From contig NC_013929.1 of the NCBI RefSeq assembly GCF_000091305.1, positions 7,812,001 to 7,876,000 on the forward strand: a DNA stretch of 64,000 bases, written 5' to 3'. The stretch comes from Streptomyces scabiei 87.22. Its GTDB lineage: Bacteria; Actinomycetota; Actinomycetes; Streptomycetales; Streptomycetaceae. Both the position numbers and the translations under genes were made by a program. Each line of letters starts with the position of its first letter. The stretch's first letter is position 1. The notes beneath the pieces are model-generated. The model did no database searches. It was not told where the DNA came from and worked only from the letters and a program-made list of their open reading frames with translations. Positions 1 to 8,242 of the stretch are shown here, in pieces.

Positions 1-1
1 C

Positions 2-964
2 CGGCTCTCCAAGTCCTCCCTGAGCGGCAAGCTCAACGAGTCGATGGTCGAGTCGCTGAAGTCCGCCGGCGGCGGCGACGCCCTCTACTCGATCCCGACC
101 TCCGCCAACAACGGTGTCCTCTACTACCGCACGGACCTGTTCAAGGCGGCGGGCCTGCCCGAGCCGACCGACTGGGACAAGTTCTACGACGCCGCCGAGA
201 AGCTCACCGACAAGGACAAGAACAAGTTCGGCTACACCATCCGCGGCGGCGCCGGCTCCATCGCGCAGGCGCTGGACGCCATGTACGGGCAGTCGGGGAT
301 CACCTCGTTCTGGGACGCGAGCGGTGAGAAGACCACCGTGAACGACCCGAAGAACGTGGCGGCCCTGGAGAAGTACGTCGGCCTCTACAAGAAGGTCACG
401 CCCGCGGCCGACCTCAACAACGACTTCACCAAGATGGTCGCGCAGTTCGACTCCGGCACGATCGGGATGCTCAACCACAACCTGGGCTCCTACCAGGACC
501 ATGTGAAGGCGTTCGGCGACAAGTTCCGCGGCATCCCGCAGCCGACCGGGCCCGGTGGCAAGCGGGTCCAGGTGTCCAACCCGGTCGACGGGCTCGGTGT
601 GTTCAAGAGCTCCAAGAACAAGGACGCCGCCTGGAAGTTCATCGAGTTCGCCACCTCGCGCGAGGAGAACTCGAAGTTCAACAAGTCGGCCGGGCAGGTG
701 CCGTCGAACAACGACGCCGCGAAGGACACGTGGATCGCGGAGGCCGAGCCGACCAAGCTGGCCGCCGCCGCGCTGACCGACGGGTCGACGACGATCGTGC
801 AGCTGCCGTACTACCTGCCGGACTGGAACACGATCTCGAAGGCCGACAACGAGCCGGCCTTCCAGAAGGTGATGGACGGGAAGAGCACGGCGAAGGAGTT
901 CCTGGACACGATGGCCGAGCAGCTGAACGAGGCGCAGGCCGAGTGGAACGAGCAGAAGGGCTGA
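2..964 (+). CDS. Sugar ABC transporter substrate-binding protein, 3' part
   Basis: This is the C-terminal part (about 320 residues) of an extracellular solute-binding protein of the MalE-like sugar family; the start lies before the window. The visible segment has the typical family pattern 'ALYSIPTSANNGVLYYRTDLFK' region (a hinge strand followed by Tyr-Tyr-Arg), 'PEPTDWDKFYDAAEKL', and a late 'GLGVFKSSKNKDAAWKFIEF' segment that packs the last helices. The protein would bind a sugar outside the membrane and deliver it to an ABC permease, but no permease gene follows. Because pectin-cleaving genes follow directly, uptake of oligogalacturonides or rhamnogalacturonan fragments is a reasonable inference; the sequence does not prove the substrate. 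A strong hairpin (1048-1076) separates it from the next gene. Confidence 0.88.
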   Translation, partial: RLSKSSLSGKLNESMVESLKSAGGGDALYSIPTSANNGVLYYRTDLFKAAGLPEPTDWDKFYDAAEKLTDKDKNKFGYTIRGGAGSIAQALDAMYGQSGITSFWDASGEKTTVNDPKNVAALEKYVGLYKKVTPAADLNNDFTKMVAQFDSGTIGMLNHNLGSYQDHVKAFGDKFRGIPQPTGPGGKRVQVSNPVDGLGVFKSSKNKDAAWKFIEFATSREENSKFNKSAGQVPSNNDAAKDTWIAEAEPTKLAAAALTDGSTTIVQLPYYLPDWNTISKADNEPAFQKVMDGKSTAKEFLDTMAEQLNEAQAEWNEQKG

Positions 965-1047
965 CAGCTCGGGCCGGTCGTCCGTGGCCGGCCGCAGGTT
1001 CGTCGCGGCCGGCCGCGCCCACGCGGCGGAGCCGCACATGTGACAGT

Positions 1048-1076
1048 CCCCGCGCCCCCGAGAACGGGGCGCGGGG
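1048..1076 (+). terminator. GC-rich hairpin after the binding-protein gene
   Basis: Perfect 11-bp inverted repeat (CCCCGCGCCCC, 7-nt loop, GGGGCGCGGGG) 84 nt after the stop codon. No U-tract, as is usual for Streptomyces terminators. It ends about 24 nt before the next start codon, so it may also act as an attenuator for the esterase gene. Confidence 0.55.
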
Positions 1077-1099
1077 CCCTACTGGAAAGGCACCCGCAC

Positions 1100-1906
1100 G
1101 TGTCCCTCACCCGTAGACAGGTCACCACCGCGGCGCTCGCCGCCGTTCCCCTCACCGTCGCGGCCACGGGCCCCGCGTCCGCCGCGGCCCCGTTCCACCG
1201 CCCCCGCCGCGAACGCACCCTCTACATCGCCGGTGACTCCACCGCCGCGCAGAAGTACGCCGACGCCGCCCCCGAGACGGGGTGGGGCATGGCGCTCCCG
1301 TTCTTCCTCGCCCCGGGGCTGAAGGTCGCCAACCACGCGGTGAACGGCCGCAGTTCCAAGAGCTTCATCGACGAGGGGCGGCTGGACGTCGTCCTCGCCG
1401 CGATCAGGCCCGGGGACCTCCTCCTCGTCCAGTTCGGGCACAACGACTCCAAGATCGCCGACCCCACGCGCTACACCGAGCCCTGGACGACCTACCAGGA
1501 GCATCTGCTCCGCTACCTGGACGGTGCCCGGGACCGGGGAGCCCGGCCGGTGCTCGCGACCTCCGTCGAGCGCAGGAAGTTCGACGCGGCCGGCAAGGCC
1601 GTGCCCACGCACGGCGACTACCCGGCGGCGGCGATCGCGCTCGCCGCGCAGGAGGGTGTCCCGCTGCTCGACATCCAGGCACTGTCCCTCGCGCTGTGGC
1701 AGAAGCTCGGCGTCGAGGAGACCAAGAAGTACTTCAACTGGACCGCGACCGAGCAGGACAACACGCACTTCAACCCGCCCGGCGCCATCGCCGTGGCACG
1801 GCTGGTCGCCTCCGAGCTGCTGCGCCGCCGGGTCCTGTCGCGGCTCGACGTGCGCCGGCTGGTCGAGGTGATCCCGGAGTCCTGGATCACCTGGCCCGAG
1901 GCGTAG
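1100..1906 (+). CDS. Rhamnogalacturonan acetylesterase-like SGNH hydrolase (CE12 type)
   Basis: Secreted esterase that would remove acetyl groups from rhamnogalacturonan or pectin. The 268-aa product has a Tat-like signal (SLTRRQVTTAALAAVPLTV, Ala-rich cleavage site near residue 30). All four SGNH blocks are visible: GDS at residues 45-47 with the nucleophile Ser47, VNGRSS near 82 (oxyanion Gly), GHND at 113-116 (Asn115), and DNTHF at 220-224 giving the Asp220/His223 pair. GTG at 1100 is chosen because AAGG lies about 10 nt upstream and the signal peptide starts there; an in-frame ATG/GTG further upstream near 1040 would put 20 charged residues ahead of it. It opens the run of pectin genes on this strand. 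Confidence 0.87.
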   Translation: MSLTRRQVTTAALAAVPLTVAATGPASAAAPFHRPRRERTLYIAGDSTAAQKYADAAPETGWGMALPFFLAPGLKVANHAVNGRSSKSFIDEGRLDVVLAAIRPGDLLLVQFGHNDSKIADPTRYTEPWTTYQEHLLRYLDGARDRGARPVLATSVERRKFDAAGKAVPTHGDYPAAAIALAAQEGVPLLDIQALSLALWQKLGVEETKKYFNWTATEQDNTHFNPPGAIAVARLVASELLRRRVLSRLDVRRLVEVIPESWITWPEA

Positions 1907-1972
1907 CAGCACCCAGCGCTGTCCCGAGAACTTTCCTCATCCCCTCGCTCCGCTCCGAAAGGAACCGCATCC

Positions 1973-3280
1973 ATGCGTCCCCGTATCTGGCATGCCCATG
2001 CCATCACTGCCTTCGTCGGCTGCTCCGCGCTCGTCCTCGGCGTCACGGGCACCGGTGTCGCCCAGTCCCAGGAGCGCGACCTCGGCCGGCAGGTCCTCGG
2101 CGCGGGTGACGGCTGGGGCTCGGCGGAAGGCGGCACCACGGGCGGCTCGGCGGCCACCGCCGAGCGCGTCTACACCGTCACGACCTGGGCCGCGTTCAAG
2201 GCCGCCCTGCGGGACGGCGGTGACGCGCCGAAGATCATCAAGGTCAAGGGCATGATCGACGCCGTCTCCGAGGGCTGCGACGCCTTCGTCACCGGCGGCT
2301 ACGACCTCCAGCAGTACCTCAAGGACTACGACCCGGCCGTCTACGGCAACGACGAGGTCGCCAAGGGCCCCCAGGAGGACGCGCGGGTCGCCTCCGCCGC
2401 CCGGCAGGACTCCGAGATCAAGGCGAACATCCCCAGCAACACCACCATCGTCGGCGTCGGCAGGAACTCCGGCATCCTCGGCGGCAGCATCCAGATCAAG
2501 GGCGTCTCCAACGTCATCATGCGCAACCTCACCGTCGAGGCGCCGCTCGACTGCTTCCCCAAGTGGGACCCCACCGACGACAACAACACCGGCAACTGGA
2601 ACTCCGAGTACGACGCCGTGGTGGTCTACGGCACCGACCACGTGTGGCTCGACCACAACACGTTCACCGACGGGCGCTACCCGGACAGCGAGCGGCCGGT
2701 GTACTTCGGCAAGGTGTTCCAGCAGCACGACGGGCTGACGGACATCGTGCGCGGCGCCAACCACGTGACCGTGTCCTGGAACCGCTTCCAGAACCACGAC
2801 AAGAACATGCTGATCGGCAACAGCGACAGCACCGCCGCCACCGACTCGGGCAAGCTCAAGGTCACCCTGCACCACAACCGCTTCGACGGGATCCTCCAGC
2901 GCTCCCCGCGCGTGCGGTTCGGCCAGGTCGACGTCTACAACAACCACTACGTGGTCGGCGAGGCGCAGAAGTCCGACTACTACCTCTTCGGCATCGGCAT
3001 CTCCTCGCAGCTCCACGCCACCGACAACGCCATCTCGCTGCCGGCCGGCGCCGGTGTCGGCAAGGTGCTGAAGAAGTGGAAGGAGGCTCCGCTCACCGCC
3101 GAGAACAACTACGTCAACGGGAAGCGGACGGACCTGATCGCCGTCCACAACGCCGAGATCCCCGAGGAGTTCCTGCAGTCCGGCGCCGGGTGGACACCCA
3201 CCCTGCGGACCAGGGTCGACTCCCCGCGTGCCGTGCCGGGCATCGTCGGCAACGGCGCGGGCGCAGGGAAGGTCTGCTGA
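1973..3280 (+). CDS. Pectate lyase, PL1 family, secreted
   Basis: Cleaves de-esterified polygalacturonan by beta-elimination outside the cell. The 435-aa protein starts with a signal peptide (hydrophobic stretch about residues 10-28, ending GVAQSQ). The rest is a parallel beta-helix: 'NTTIVGVGRNSGILGG', 'VIMRNLTVEAPLD', 'DHVWLDHNTF' with the calcium-binding Asp residues, and 'RSPRVRFGQVDVYNNHY', which holds the catalytic Arg of PL1 enzymes. Length is normal for the family. An AAAGGAA ribosome site lies just before the ATG. The stop codon overlaps the ATG of the following pectinesterase (ATGA type overlap at 3280), so the two are translationally coupled. Lyase action needs prior demethylation, which the next two genes supply. 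Confidence 0.92.
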   Translation: MRPRIWHAHAITAFVGCSALVLGVTGTGVAQSQERDLGRQVLGAGDGWGSAEGGTTGGSAATAERVYTVTTWAAFKAALRDGGDAPKIIKVKGMIDAVSEGCDAFVTGGYDLQQYLKDYDPAVYGNDEVAKGPQEDARVASAARQDSEIKANIPSNTTIVGVGRNSGILGGSIQIKGVSNVIMRNLTVEAPLDCFPKWDPTDDNNTGNWNSEYDAVVVYGTDHVWLDHNTFTDGRYPDSERPVYFGKVFQQHDGLTDIVRGANHVTVSWNRFQNHDKNMLIGNSDSTAATDSGKLKVTLHHNRFDGILQRSPRVRFGQVDVYNNHYVVGEAQKSDYYLFGIGISSQLHATDNAISLPAGAGVGKVLKKWKEAPLTAENNYVNGKRTDLIAVHNAEIPEEFLQSGAGWTPTLRTRVDSPRAVPGIVGNGAGAGKVC

Positions 3281-4404
3281 TGACCGGGCGCCCCCCGGGC
3301 CCGGGCAGACGGTCATTGCTGGCCGCCGGGGCCGGGAGCGTGCTCGCGCTCGCCGTCGCGCCCCGGGCCGAGGCGGCCCGGGCGGGCCGCCGCCGCGTCT
3401 TCGGGCCCTACGGATCACCGGCCGCCCGCCTCGACGAGCGGACCCTGTACGTGGACGCCGCCGGCGCCGGCGACTTCACCACCGTCCAGGCCGCCGTCAC
3501 CGCCGCGACGGGCACCGGATACACCCTGGTCGTCGCGCCCGGCGTGTACCGCGAGACCGTCGCCGTCGGTGTCGCCCGGACCGGGATGACCTGGATCGGG
3601 GCCTCCGGGGACGCCCGGGACGTGGTGGTCATGTACGACAACGCGGCCGGTACGCCGAAGCCGGGCGGCGGCACCTACGGCACCACCGGGTCCGCCACGA
3701 CCCTGGTGCAGGCCGACGGGTTCACCGCGCGGGACATCACCTTCGCCAACGACTGGCTGCGCGCCGACCACCCCGGGATCACCGGCACACAGGCCGTCGC
3801 CCTCAAGGTGCAGGGCGACCGGTCGGCGTTCCTGCGGTGCCGCTTCCTCGGCCACCAGGACACCCTGTACGCCGACTCGACGGCCCTCGGCACCTTCGCC
3901 CGGCAGTACTTCCGCGACTGCTACGCGGAGGGGGACGTGGACTTCGTCTTCGGGCGGGCCACGGCCGTCTTCGAACGCTGCCGCTTCCGTACGCTGACCA
4001 GGACCGATCTGGGGTCCGCCCCGTACGGGTTCGTGTTCGCGCCCTCCACGGCGGGCGCCAACCCGCGCGGTTATCTGGTGACCCGCAGCCGGATCACCAG
4101 CGAGGCCCCGGACGCCTTCTACAAGCTGGCCCGCCCCTGGGTGCCCAGCTCGGACACCACCGCCCGGCCCATGCTCACCGTGTGCCGGACCCGCCTCGAC
4201 GCCGGCATCGACGCGGTCGCGCCGTACACGAACATGTCGTCCGGCTTCCCCTGGCAGGAGCAGCGGTTCGCCGAGTACCGGAACAGCGGGCCGGGCGCCG
4301 CCGTCACCGTCCCCGAGAACCGGCCCCAGCTCACCCGCGCGGAGGCCGGGGCGGCCACCCGCGAGGCGTACCTCGGCGACTGGACCCCGTGGGAGGCGTT
4401 CTGA
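3280..4404 (+). CDS. Pectinesterase (CE8), first copy
   Basis: Pectin methylesterase that converts methyl-esterified galacturonan into acid pectate plus methanol. 374 aa with a twin-arginine-like or Sec signal (GRRSLLAAGAGSVLALAVAP). Family marks are all present: 'TLYVDAAGAGDFTTVQAAV' first strand, 'GHQDTLYADS', 'DVDFVFGRATAVFE' carrying the catalytic Asp, and 'ARPWVP' near the C-terminus. The ATG at 3280 overlaps the lyase stop. Only 1 nt separates its stop from the next gene, a second member of the same family about 60 % similar by eye in the core, so this is a tandem duplication. Confidence 0.93.
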   Translation: MTGRPPGPGRRSLLAAGAGSVLALAVAPRAEAARAGRRRVFGPYGSPAARLDERTLYVDAAGAGDFTTVQAAVTAATGTGYTLVVAPGVYRETVAVGVARTGMTWIGASGDARDVVVMYDNAAGTPKPGGGTYGTTGSATTLVQADGFTARDITFANDWLRADHPGITGTQAVALKVQGDRSAFLRCRFLGHQDTLYADSTALGTFARQYFRDCYAEGDVDFVFGRATAVFERCRFRTLTRTDLGSAPYGFVFAPSTAGANPRGYLVTRSRITSEAPDAFYKLARPWVPSSDTTARPMLTVCRTRLDAGIDAVAPYTNMSSGFPWQEQRFAEYRNSGPGAAVTVPENRPQLTRAEAGAATREAYLGDWTPWEAF

Positions 4405-4405
4405 C

Positions 4406-5446
4406 ATGCGCCGGCGCACACTGCTCACCGGCCTGGCGGGGTTCGCCGGCGGCCTGACGGCCGCCGGCACCACCCCCGCCCTCGCCCACGGACCCCGCCG
4501 GGTGCTGCACGTGCGGCCCGGCGGGTCCGTCCAGGCCGCCGTCGACGCCGTCACCGGCCCCGGGTGGACGATCGTCGTCCACCCGGGGACGTACCGGGAG
4601 GTCGTCGACGTCCCGGCGGAAAAAGGGGAGTTGACCCTGCGCGGCGCGTCCCGCGACCCCCGCGCCGCCGTCGTCGTCTTCGCCCGGGCGAACGGCACCC
4701 CGAGGCCCGAGGGCGGCACGTACGGCACCGCGGGCTCCGCCACCTTCACCTCGGCGGCGCCCGGCCTGACCGTACGGGACCTGACGCTCGCCAACGACTG
4801 GCTGCGCGCGGACCATCCGGACTACACCGGGACCCAGGCCGTCGCCGCGTACGTCACCGGCGACCGCTCGCACTTCGAGAACGTCCGGTTCCTCGCCCAC
4901 CAGGACACCCTCTTCGCGGACACCACCGCGCTCGACGCCTTCGACCGGCAGTACTACCGGCACTGCCACATCGAGGGCGACGTGGACTTCGTGTTCGGGC
5001 GGGCCAGGGCCGTCTTCGACACGTGCCACTTCCGCACCCTTCAGCGGGACGTGCCCTTCACCCCCAAGGGCATGGTCTTCGCCCCGGCCACCGCCCGCGC
5101 CAACCCCTACGGCTTCCTCGCCGTGCGCGGCCGGATCACCTCCGGCGCCGAGGACGCCGCCTACAAGATCGCCCGGCCCTGGGTGCCCTCGTACGAGACG
5201 ACCGCCTGGCCCTCGCTGGTCGTGCGGGACACCTGGATCGGCCCGGGGATCGACGCGGCCGCCCCGTACACCGACATGCGGGCGACCTACCCCTGGCAGA
5301 CCATGCGCTTCCGCGAGCACGCCAACTCCGGTCCGGGCGCGGTCGTCTCCGTACCGGAGAACCGGCCGCAGCTGACGGCGGCCGAGGCGAGGGAGCACTC
5401 ACGGCGGACCTACCTCGGCGACTGGAGGCCGTATGCCGGCCGGTGA
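4406..5446 (+). CDS. Pectinesterase (CE8), second copy
   Basis: Second secreted pectin methylesterase, 346 aa. Signal peptide MRRRTLLTGLAGFAGGLTAA ends near PALA. The active-site pattern matches the first copy: 'AHQDTLFADTTALDAFDRQY', 'DVDFVFGRARAVFD', 'ARPWVPSYETTAW'. It lacks the roughly 20-residue N-terminal spacer of the first copy. The two copies share long stretches such as 'ANDWLRADHP' and 'VPENRPQLT', so they come from one duplication. The last 14 nt overlap the start of the next gene. Two esterases with different processivity or pH optimum are common in pectinolytic microbes; that division of labour here is inference. Confidence 0.93.
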   Translation: MRRRTLLTGLAGFAGGLTAAGTTPALAHGPRRVLHVRPGGSVQAAVDAVTGPGWTIVVHPGTYREVVDVPAEKGELTLRGASRDPRAAVVVFARANGTPRPEGGTYGTAGSATFTSAAPGLTVRDLTLANDWLRADHPDYTGTQAVAAYVTGDRSHFENVRFLAHQDTLFADTTALDAFDRQYYRHCHIEGDVDFVFGRARAVFDTCHFRTLQRDVPFTPKGMVFAPATARANPYGFLAVRGRITSGAEDAAYKIARPWVPSYETTAWPSLVVRDTWIGPGIDAAAPYTDMRATYPWQTMRFREHANSGPGAVVSVPENRPQLTAAEAREHSRRTYLGDWRPYAGR

Positions 5447-6650
5447 ACCGGCGGGCGTTCCCGACCCGCCGGGGACCCGCCGGTCCGTGGGACGCCGGGC
5501 CTTCGTGGCGGGCGCGGGGGCGGCGGCGCTCGGCACCGGCGCGGGATCACCGGCGGCCGGCGCGGAGCCCCCGGGCGCCGCCGGTGCCGCCCCGGCCGGT
5601 GCCCTCCCCGACTTCCACCCCCTGCTCAAGGACGAGCTGCGCTTCCCGCTCGCCTGGGGCACCTCACCGATCCGGGACTTCCGCACCTGGCGGCGGGCGG
5701 CCCGGGCCAAGGTCGAGGAGCATCTGGTGGCCGGACGGGACGAGACCCCGTACGCGCCGGAGTTCGGCGGACAGCGGGCCGAGGGCGACGGCTTCACCCG
5801 CGAGACGGTGACCTTCTCCCTCACCCGGTACGGCCGGGTCCGGGGCGCCCTGCTCACCCCGCACGGCACCGGACCCTTCCCCGCCGTCCTCCTCCTGCAC
5901 GACCACGGGGCCAGGTTCGACATCGGGAAGGAGAAGCTGGTCGAGCCCTGGTACGACGAGAGCCGCCTGCCGTCCGCGCGGGCCTGGGCCGACCGGTACT
6001 TCAGCGGCCGGTTCGTCGGCGACGAACTCGCCCGGCGCGGCCATGTCGTCCTCGCCGTGGACGCGCTCGGCTGGGGCGACCGGGGCCCTGTCGCCTACGA
6101 GGAGCAGCAGGCCCTCGCGAGCAACCTCTACCACCTCGGCTCCTCCCTCGCCGGACTGATGGCCCGGGAGGACGTGCGCGCGGCGGGCTTCCTGGCCGGA
6201 CTCGACCGGGTGGACCGGCGCCGGGTCGCTGCCCTCGGCTTCTCGATGGGCGCGTTCCGGGCCTGGCAGACCGCCGCGCTCAGCGACGACATCGCGGCCG
6301 CCGTGAGCGTCTGCTGGATGACCGGGCTCAAGGAGGTCATGGTCCCCGGCAACAACATCCTGCGCGGCCAGTCCTCCTACTACATGCTCCACCCCGGGCT
6401 CGCCCGGCATCTCGACTTCCCCGACGTGGCGAGCATCGGCGCCCCCAAGCCGATGTTCTTCCTGAACGGCGGCCTCGACCCGCTGTTCCCCGCCGACGGG
6501 GTCCGCGTGGCCCACGACAAGCTGCGCGCCGTCTGGCGTTCCCGTCACGCCGAGGAGCGGCTGCGGCTGAAGACCTGGCCGGACCTCGGTCACGTCTTCA
6601 CCGCGCCCCTGCAGGACGAGGTCCTCGACTGGCTCGGCTCCGTCCTGTGA
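5433..6650 (+). CDS. Secreted alpha/beta-hydrolase esterase (CE19-like)
   Basis: 405-aa alpha/beta hydrolase with a Tat signal (SVGRRAFVAGAGAAALGTGAG). The nucleophile elbow is 'ALGFSMGAFRAW' (Gly-x-Ser-x-Gly), the acid is probably in 'NGGLDPLFPADG' and the His in 'WPDLGHVFT'. 'LLLHDHGARFDIGKEK' is the oxyanion region. This layout resembles the dienelactone-hydrolase-like esterases that include the CE19 pectin methyl/acetyl-esterases of Bacteroides; I make that link from memory and from the neighbours only. ATG at 5433 has TGGAGG 5-10 nt upstream and overlaps the preceding gene by 14 nt, so it belongs to the same operon. Alternative reading: a general acyl-ester hydrolase acting on acetylated oligosaccharides. 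Confidence 0.75.
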   Translation: MPAGEPAGVPDPPGTRRSVGRRAFVAGAGAAALGTGAGSPAAGAEPPGAAGAAPAGALPDFHPLLKDELRFPLAWGTSPIRDFRTWRRAARAKVEEHLVAGRDETPYAPEFGGQRAEGDGFTRETVTFSLTRYGRVRGALLTPHGTGPFPAVLLLHDHGARFDIGKEKLVEPWYDESRLPSARAWADRYFSGRFVGDELARRGHVVLAVDALGWGDRGPVAYEEQQALASNLYHLGSSLAGLMAREDVRAAGFLAGLDRVDRRRVAALGFSMGAFRAWQTAALSDDIAAAVSVCWMTGLKEVMVPGNNILRGQSSYYMLHPGLARHLDFPDVASIGAPKPMFFLNGGLDPLFPADGVRVAHDKLRAVWRSRHAEERLRLKTWPDLGHVFTAPLQDEVLDWLGSVL

Positions 6651-6685
6651 ACCACCCCACCCGCACGAGAAAGGAACCGCTCTCC

Positions 6686-7798
6686 ATGTCTCGTCCTACC
6701 ACTCTCGCCCTGGGCACGGCCCTCGCCCTCGGTGCCGGCCTGGCCGTGCTCCCCACCCAGGCGCACGCCGCCACCGTGGTCGTCAACACGACCACGGCCC
6801 TGTCCAACGCCATCAAGAACGCCACCCCCGGCACCGTCATCCAGGTGCGCGGCGGCACGTACTCCCCGACGGCGACCCTCCAGTCGACGGCCAACGGCAC
6901 TTCCTCCAGCCGGATACACCTCCAGCCGTACGGCTCGGAGACCGTGAAGATCGACGGCTCGAACCTCCCCGCCGGCGGCTGGATCTTCAAGCTGACCGCC
7001 GACTACTGGACCGTCTCCGGGATCACCTTCCAGAACTCCCCGGACAGCGCGGTCGTCTGCCAGTCCTGCGCCTCCACGGTCTGGGACAACATCAAGACGA
7101 TCAACGGCGGCGACTCGGGCTTCACGCTCACCGGCGACGGCACCACCAACAACACCGTCCGCAACATCGACTCCTACGGCCACTACGACCGGGCCAATCA
7201 CGGGGAGAACGCCGACGGCATCGCCGTGAAGTTCGGCTCCGGCGGCGGCAACCTCATCACCGGGGCCCGTCTCTACAACAACGCGGACGACGGTCTGGAC
7301 TTCTGGTCCTTCTCCTCGCCCGTCACCGTCGAGCACACCTGGGCGATGGGCAACGGCAGGAACCGCTGGGGCGACTCCGCGTTCGCGGGCGACGGCAACG
7401 GCTACAAGCTGGGCGGCGACGGCGAGACCGTCGCCCATGTCATCAACAACTCGGCCGCCTGGGACAACGCGGGCAACGGCTTCACCGAGAACAGCAACAA
7501 GGGTGCCATCGTCATCAACCGGACCACCGCCTACGCCAATGCCAAGTGGGGGTACTACTTCGCCACCGGCGCGGCCCGTCTCGGCAGGAACCTGGCGGTG
7601 GGCAACAGCGGCGGCTCGGTGAACAAGGGCTCGTCGGTCGTGTCCTCCGGCAACAACTGGGACGCGGGCGTCCCGACCCCGGCCTTCCGCTCGACCAGCG
7701 CCTCGACGACGTTCAACGCCCGTTCGTCGAGCGGCACCCTGCCCGCGACCACCTTCCTCACCACGGGCAGCACGACGATCGGCGCGACCATGGACTGA
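6686..7798 (+). CDS. Polysaccharide lyase family 9 pectate lyase, secreted
   Basis: 370-aa secreted right-handed beta-helix protein. Signal peptide MSRPTTLALGTALALGAGLA... ends at AHA. The conserved block 'ENADGIAVKFGSGGGNLITG' followed by 'NNADDGLDFWSFSSPVTVEH' is the PL9 active site: a cluster of calcium-binding Asp residues and the catalytic Lys in 'AVK'. PL9 enzymes are endo- or exo-acting pectate or rhamnogalacturonan lyases. The ATG at 6686 has AAGGAA about 10 nt upstream; an in-frame GTG at 6647 overlaps the upstream gene but would spoil the signal peptide. Last gene of the pectin run; two hairpins follow. Confidence 0.9.
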   Translation: MSRPTTLALGTALALGAGLAVLPTQAHAATVVVNTTTALSNAIKNATPGTVIQVRGGTYSPTATLQSTANGTSSSRIHLQPYGSETVKIDGSNLPAGGWIFKLTADYWTVSGITFQNSPDSAVVCQSCASTVWDNIKTINGGDSGFTLTGDGTTNNTVRNIDSYGHYDRANHGENADGIAVKFGSGGGNLITGARLYNNADDGLDFWSFSSPVTVEHTWAMGNGRNRWGDSAFAGDGNGYKLGGDGETVAHVINNSAAWDNAGNGFTENSNKGAIVINRTTAYANAKWGYYFATGAARLGRNLAVGNSGGSVNKGSSVVSSGNNWDAGVPTPAFRSTSASTTFNARSSSGTLPATTFLTTGSTTIGATMD

Positions 7799-7800
7799 GT

Positions 7801-7829
7801 CGGCCGCCATGTCGGACCGACGGCGGCCG
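7801..7829 (+). terminator. Hairpin directly after the PL9 stop
   Basis: CGGCCGCC (7801-7808) pairs with GGCGGCCG (7822-7829), and the inside GTCGG-A-CCGAC pairs again, leaving a two-base bulge. It begins 3 nt after the stop codon. Confidence 0.55.
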
Positions 7830-7880
7830 GGGGAGGCGGCGCGCGGCAACCCTTTCCCGCCGGGCGGCGACCAGTGATCT

Positions 7881-7914
7881 GAAGCGGGCCGGAGCGGCCC
7901 CTCCGGTCCGCTTC
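7881..7914 (+). terminator. 14-bp hairpin, probable terminator
   Basis: GAAGCGGGCCGGAG (7881-7894) pairs with CTCCGGTCCGCTTC (7901-7914) with one G-T wobble and a 6-nt loop, followed by a short T/C-rich stretch. Confidence 0.65.
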
Positions 7915-7990
7915 GTTCCCCGCTGCGGCCGAGACGCCTCGCCTCGGGAACGAACACCGTGCGTCACAGTCACGGATGTCATCGAGGGGC

Positions 7991-8024
7991 GCGCCCCCCG
8001 TCGGTCGTCACCGGCGGGGGGCGC
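7991..8024 (-). terminator. 15-bp hairpin, could serve the minus-strand operon
   Basis: GCGCCCCCCGTCGGT (7991-8005) pairs with ACCGGCGGGGGGCGC (8010-8024), one wobble, 4-nt loop. It is the nearest strong stem downstream of the minus-strand gene that ends at 8243, about 220 nt away. Confidence 0.45.
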
Positions 8025-8242
8025 TGTGCGTGCCGACCCCGAGGGGGGCTCCGGTCGGCACCGCTGCCGGCCGAGGGGGGCTCGGGCCGGCAGGTCCTCG
8101 CGGCGGGCCGGACGCCGGGACCGGAAAGCTCGCACCTACTGGTGTTCGTCCGTCTGGCGTTCGACTGCCACGCACTGACAAAGACGCCGGACGCGGACGC
8201 GGGGTTGTGCTCCCGGTCCGAACGGATCCGCCGCGGATCTTC

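Larger units (their letters stand above)
7799..8242. other. 444-nt convergent intergenic region with three hairpins
   Basis: No credible gene on either strand. It lies between the ends of the PL9 gene (+) and the sigma-linked membrane protein (-). It holds three hairpins listed separately and two direct copies of GAGGGGGGCTC (near 8042 and 8077). It reads as a two-way termination zone. Confidence 0.6.

Noticed and set aside
6647..6685. Upstream start for the PL9 lyase
   Set aside because: It overlaps the preceding gene and adds a charged stretch before the signal peptide.
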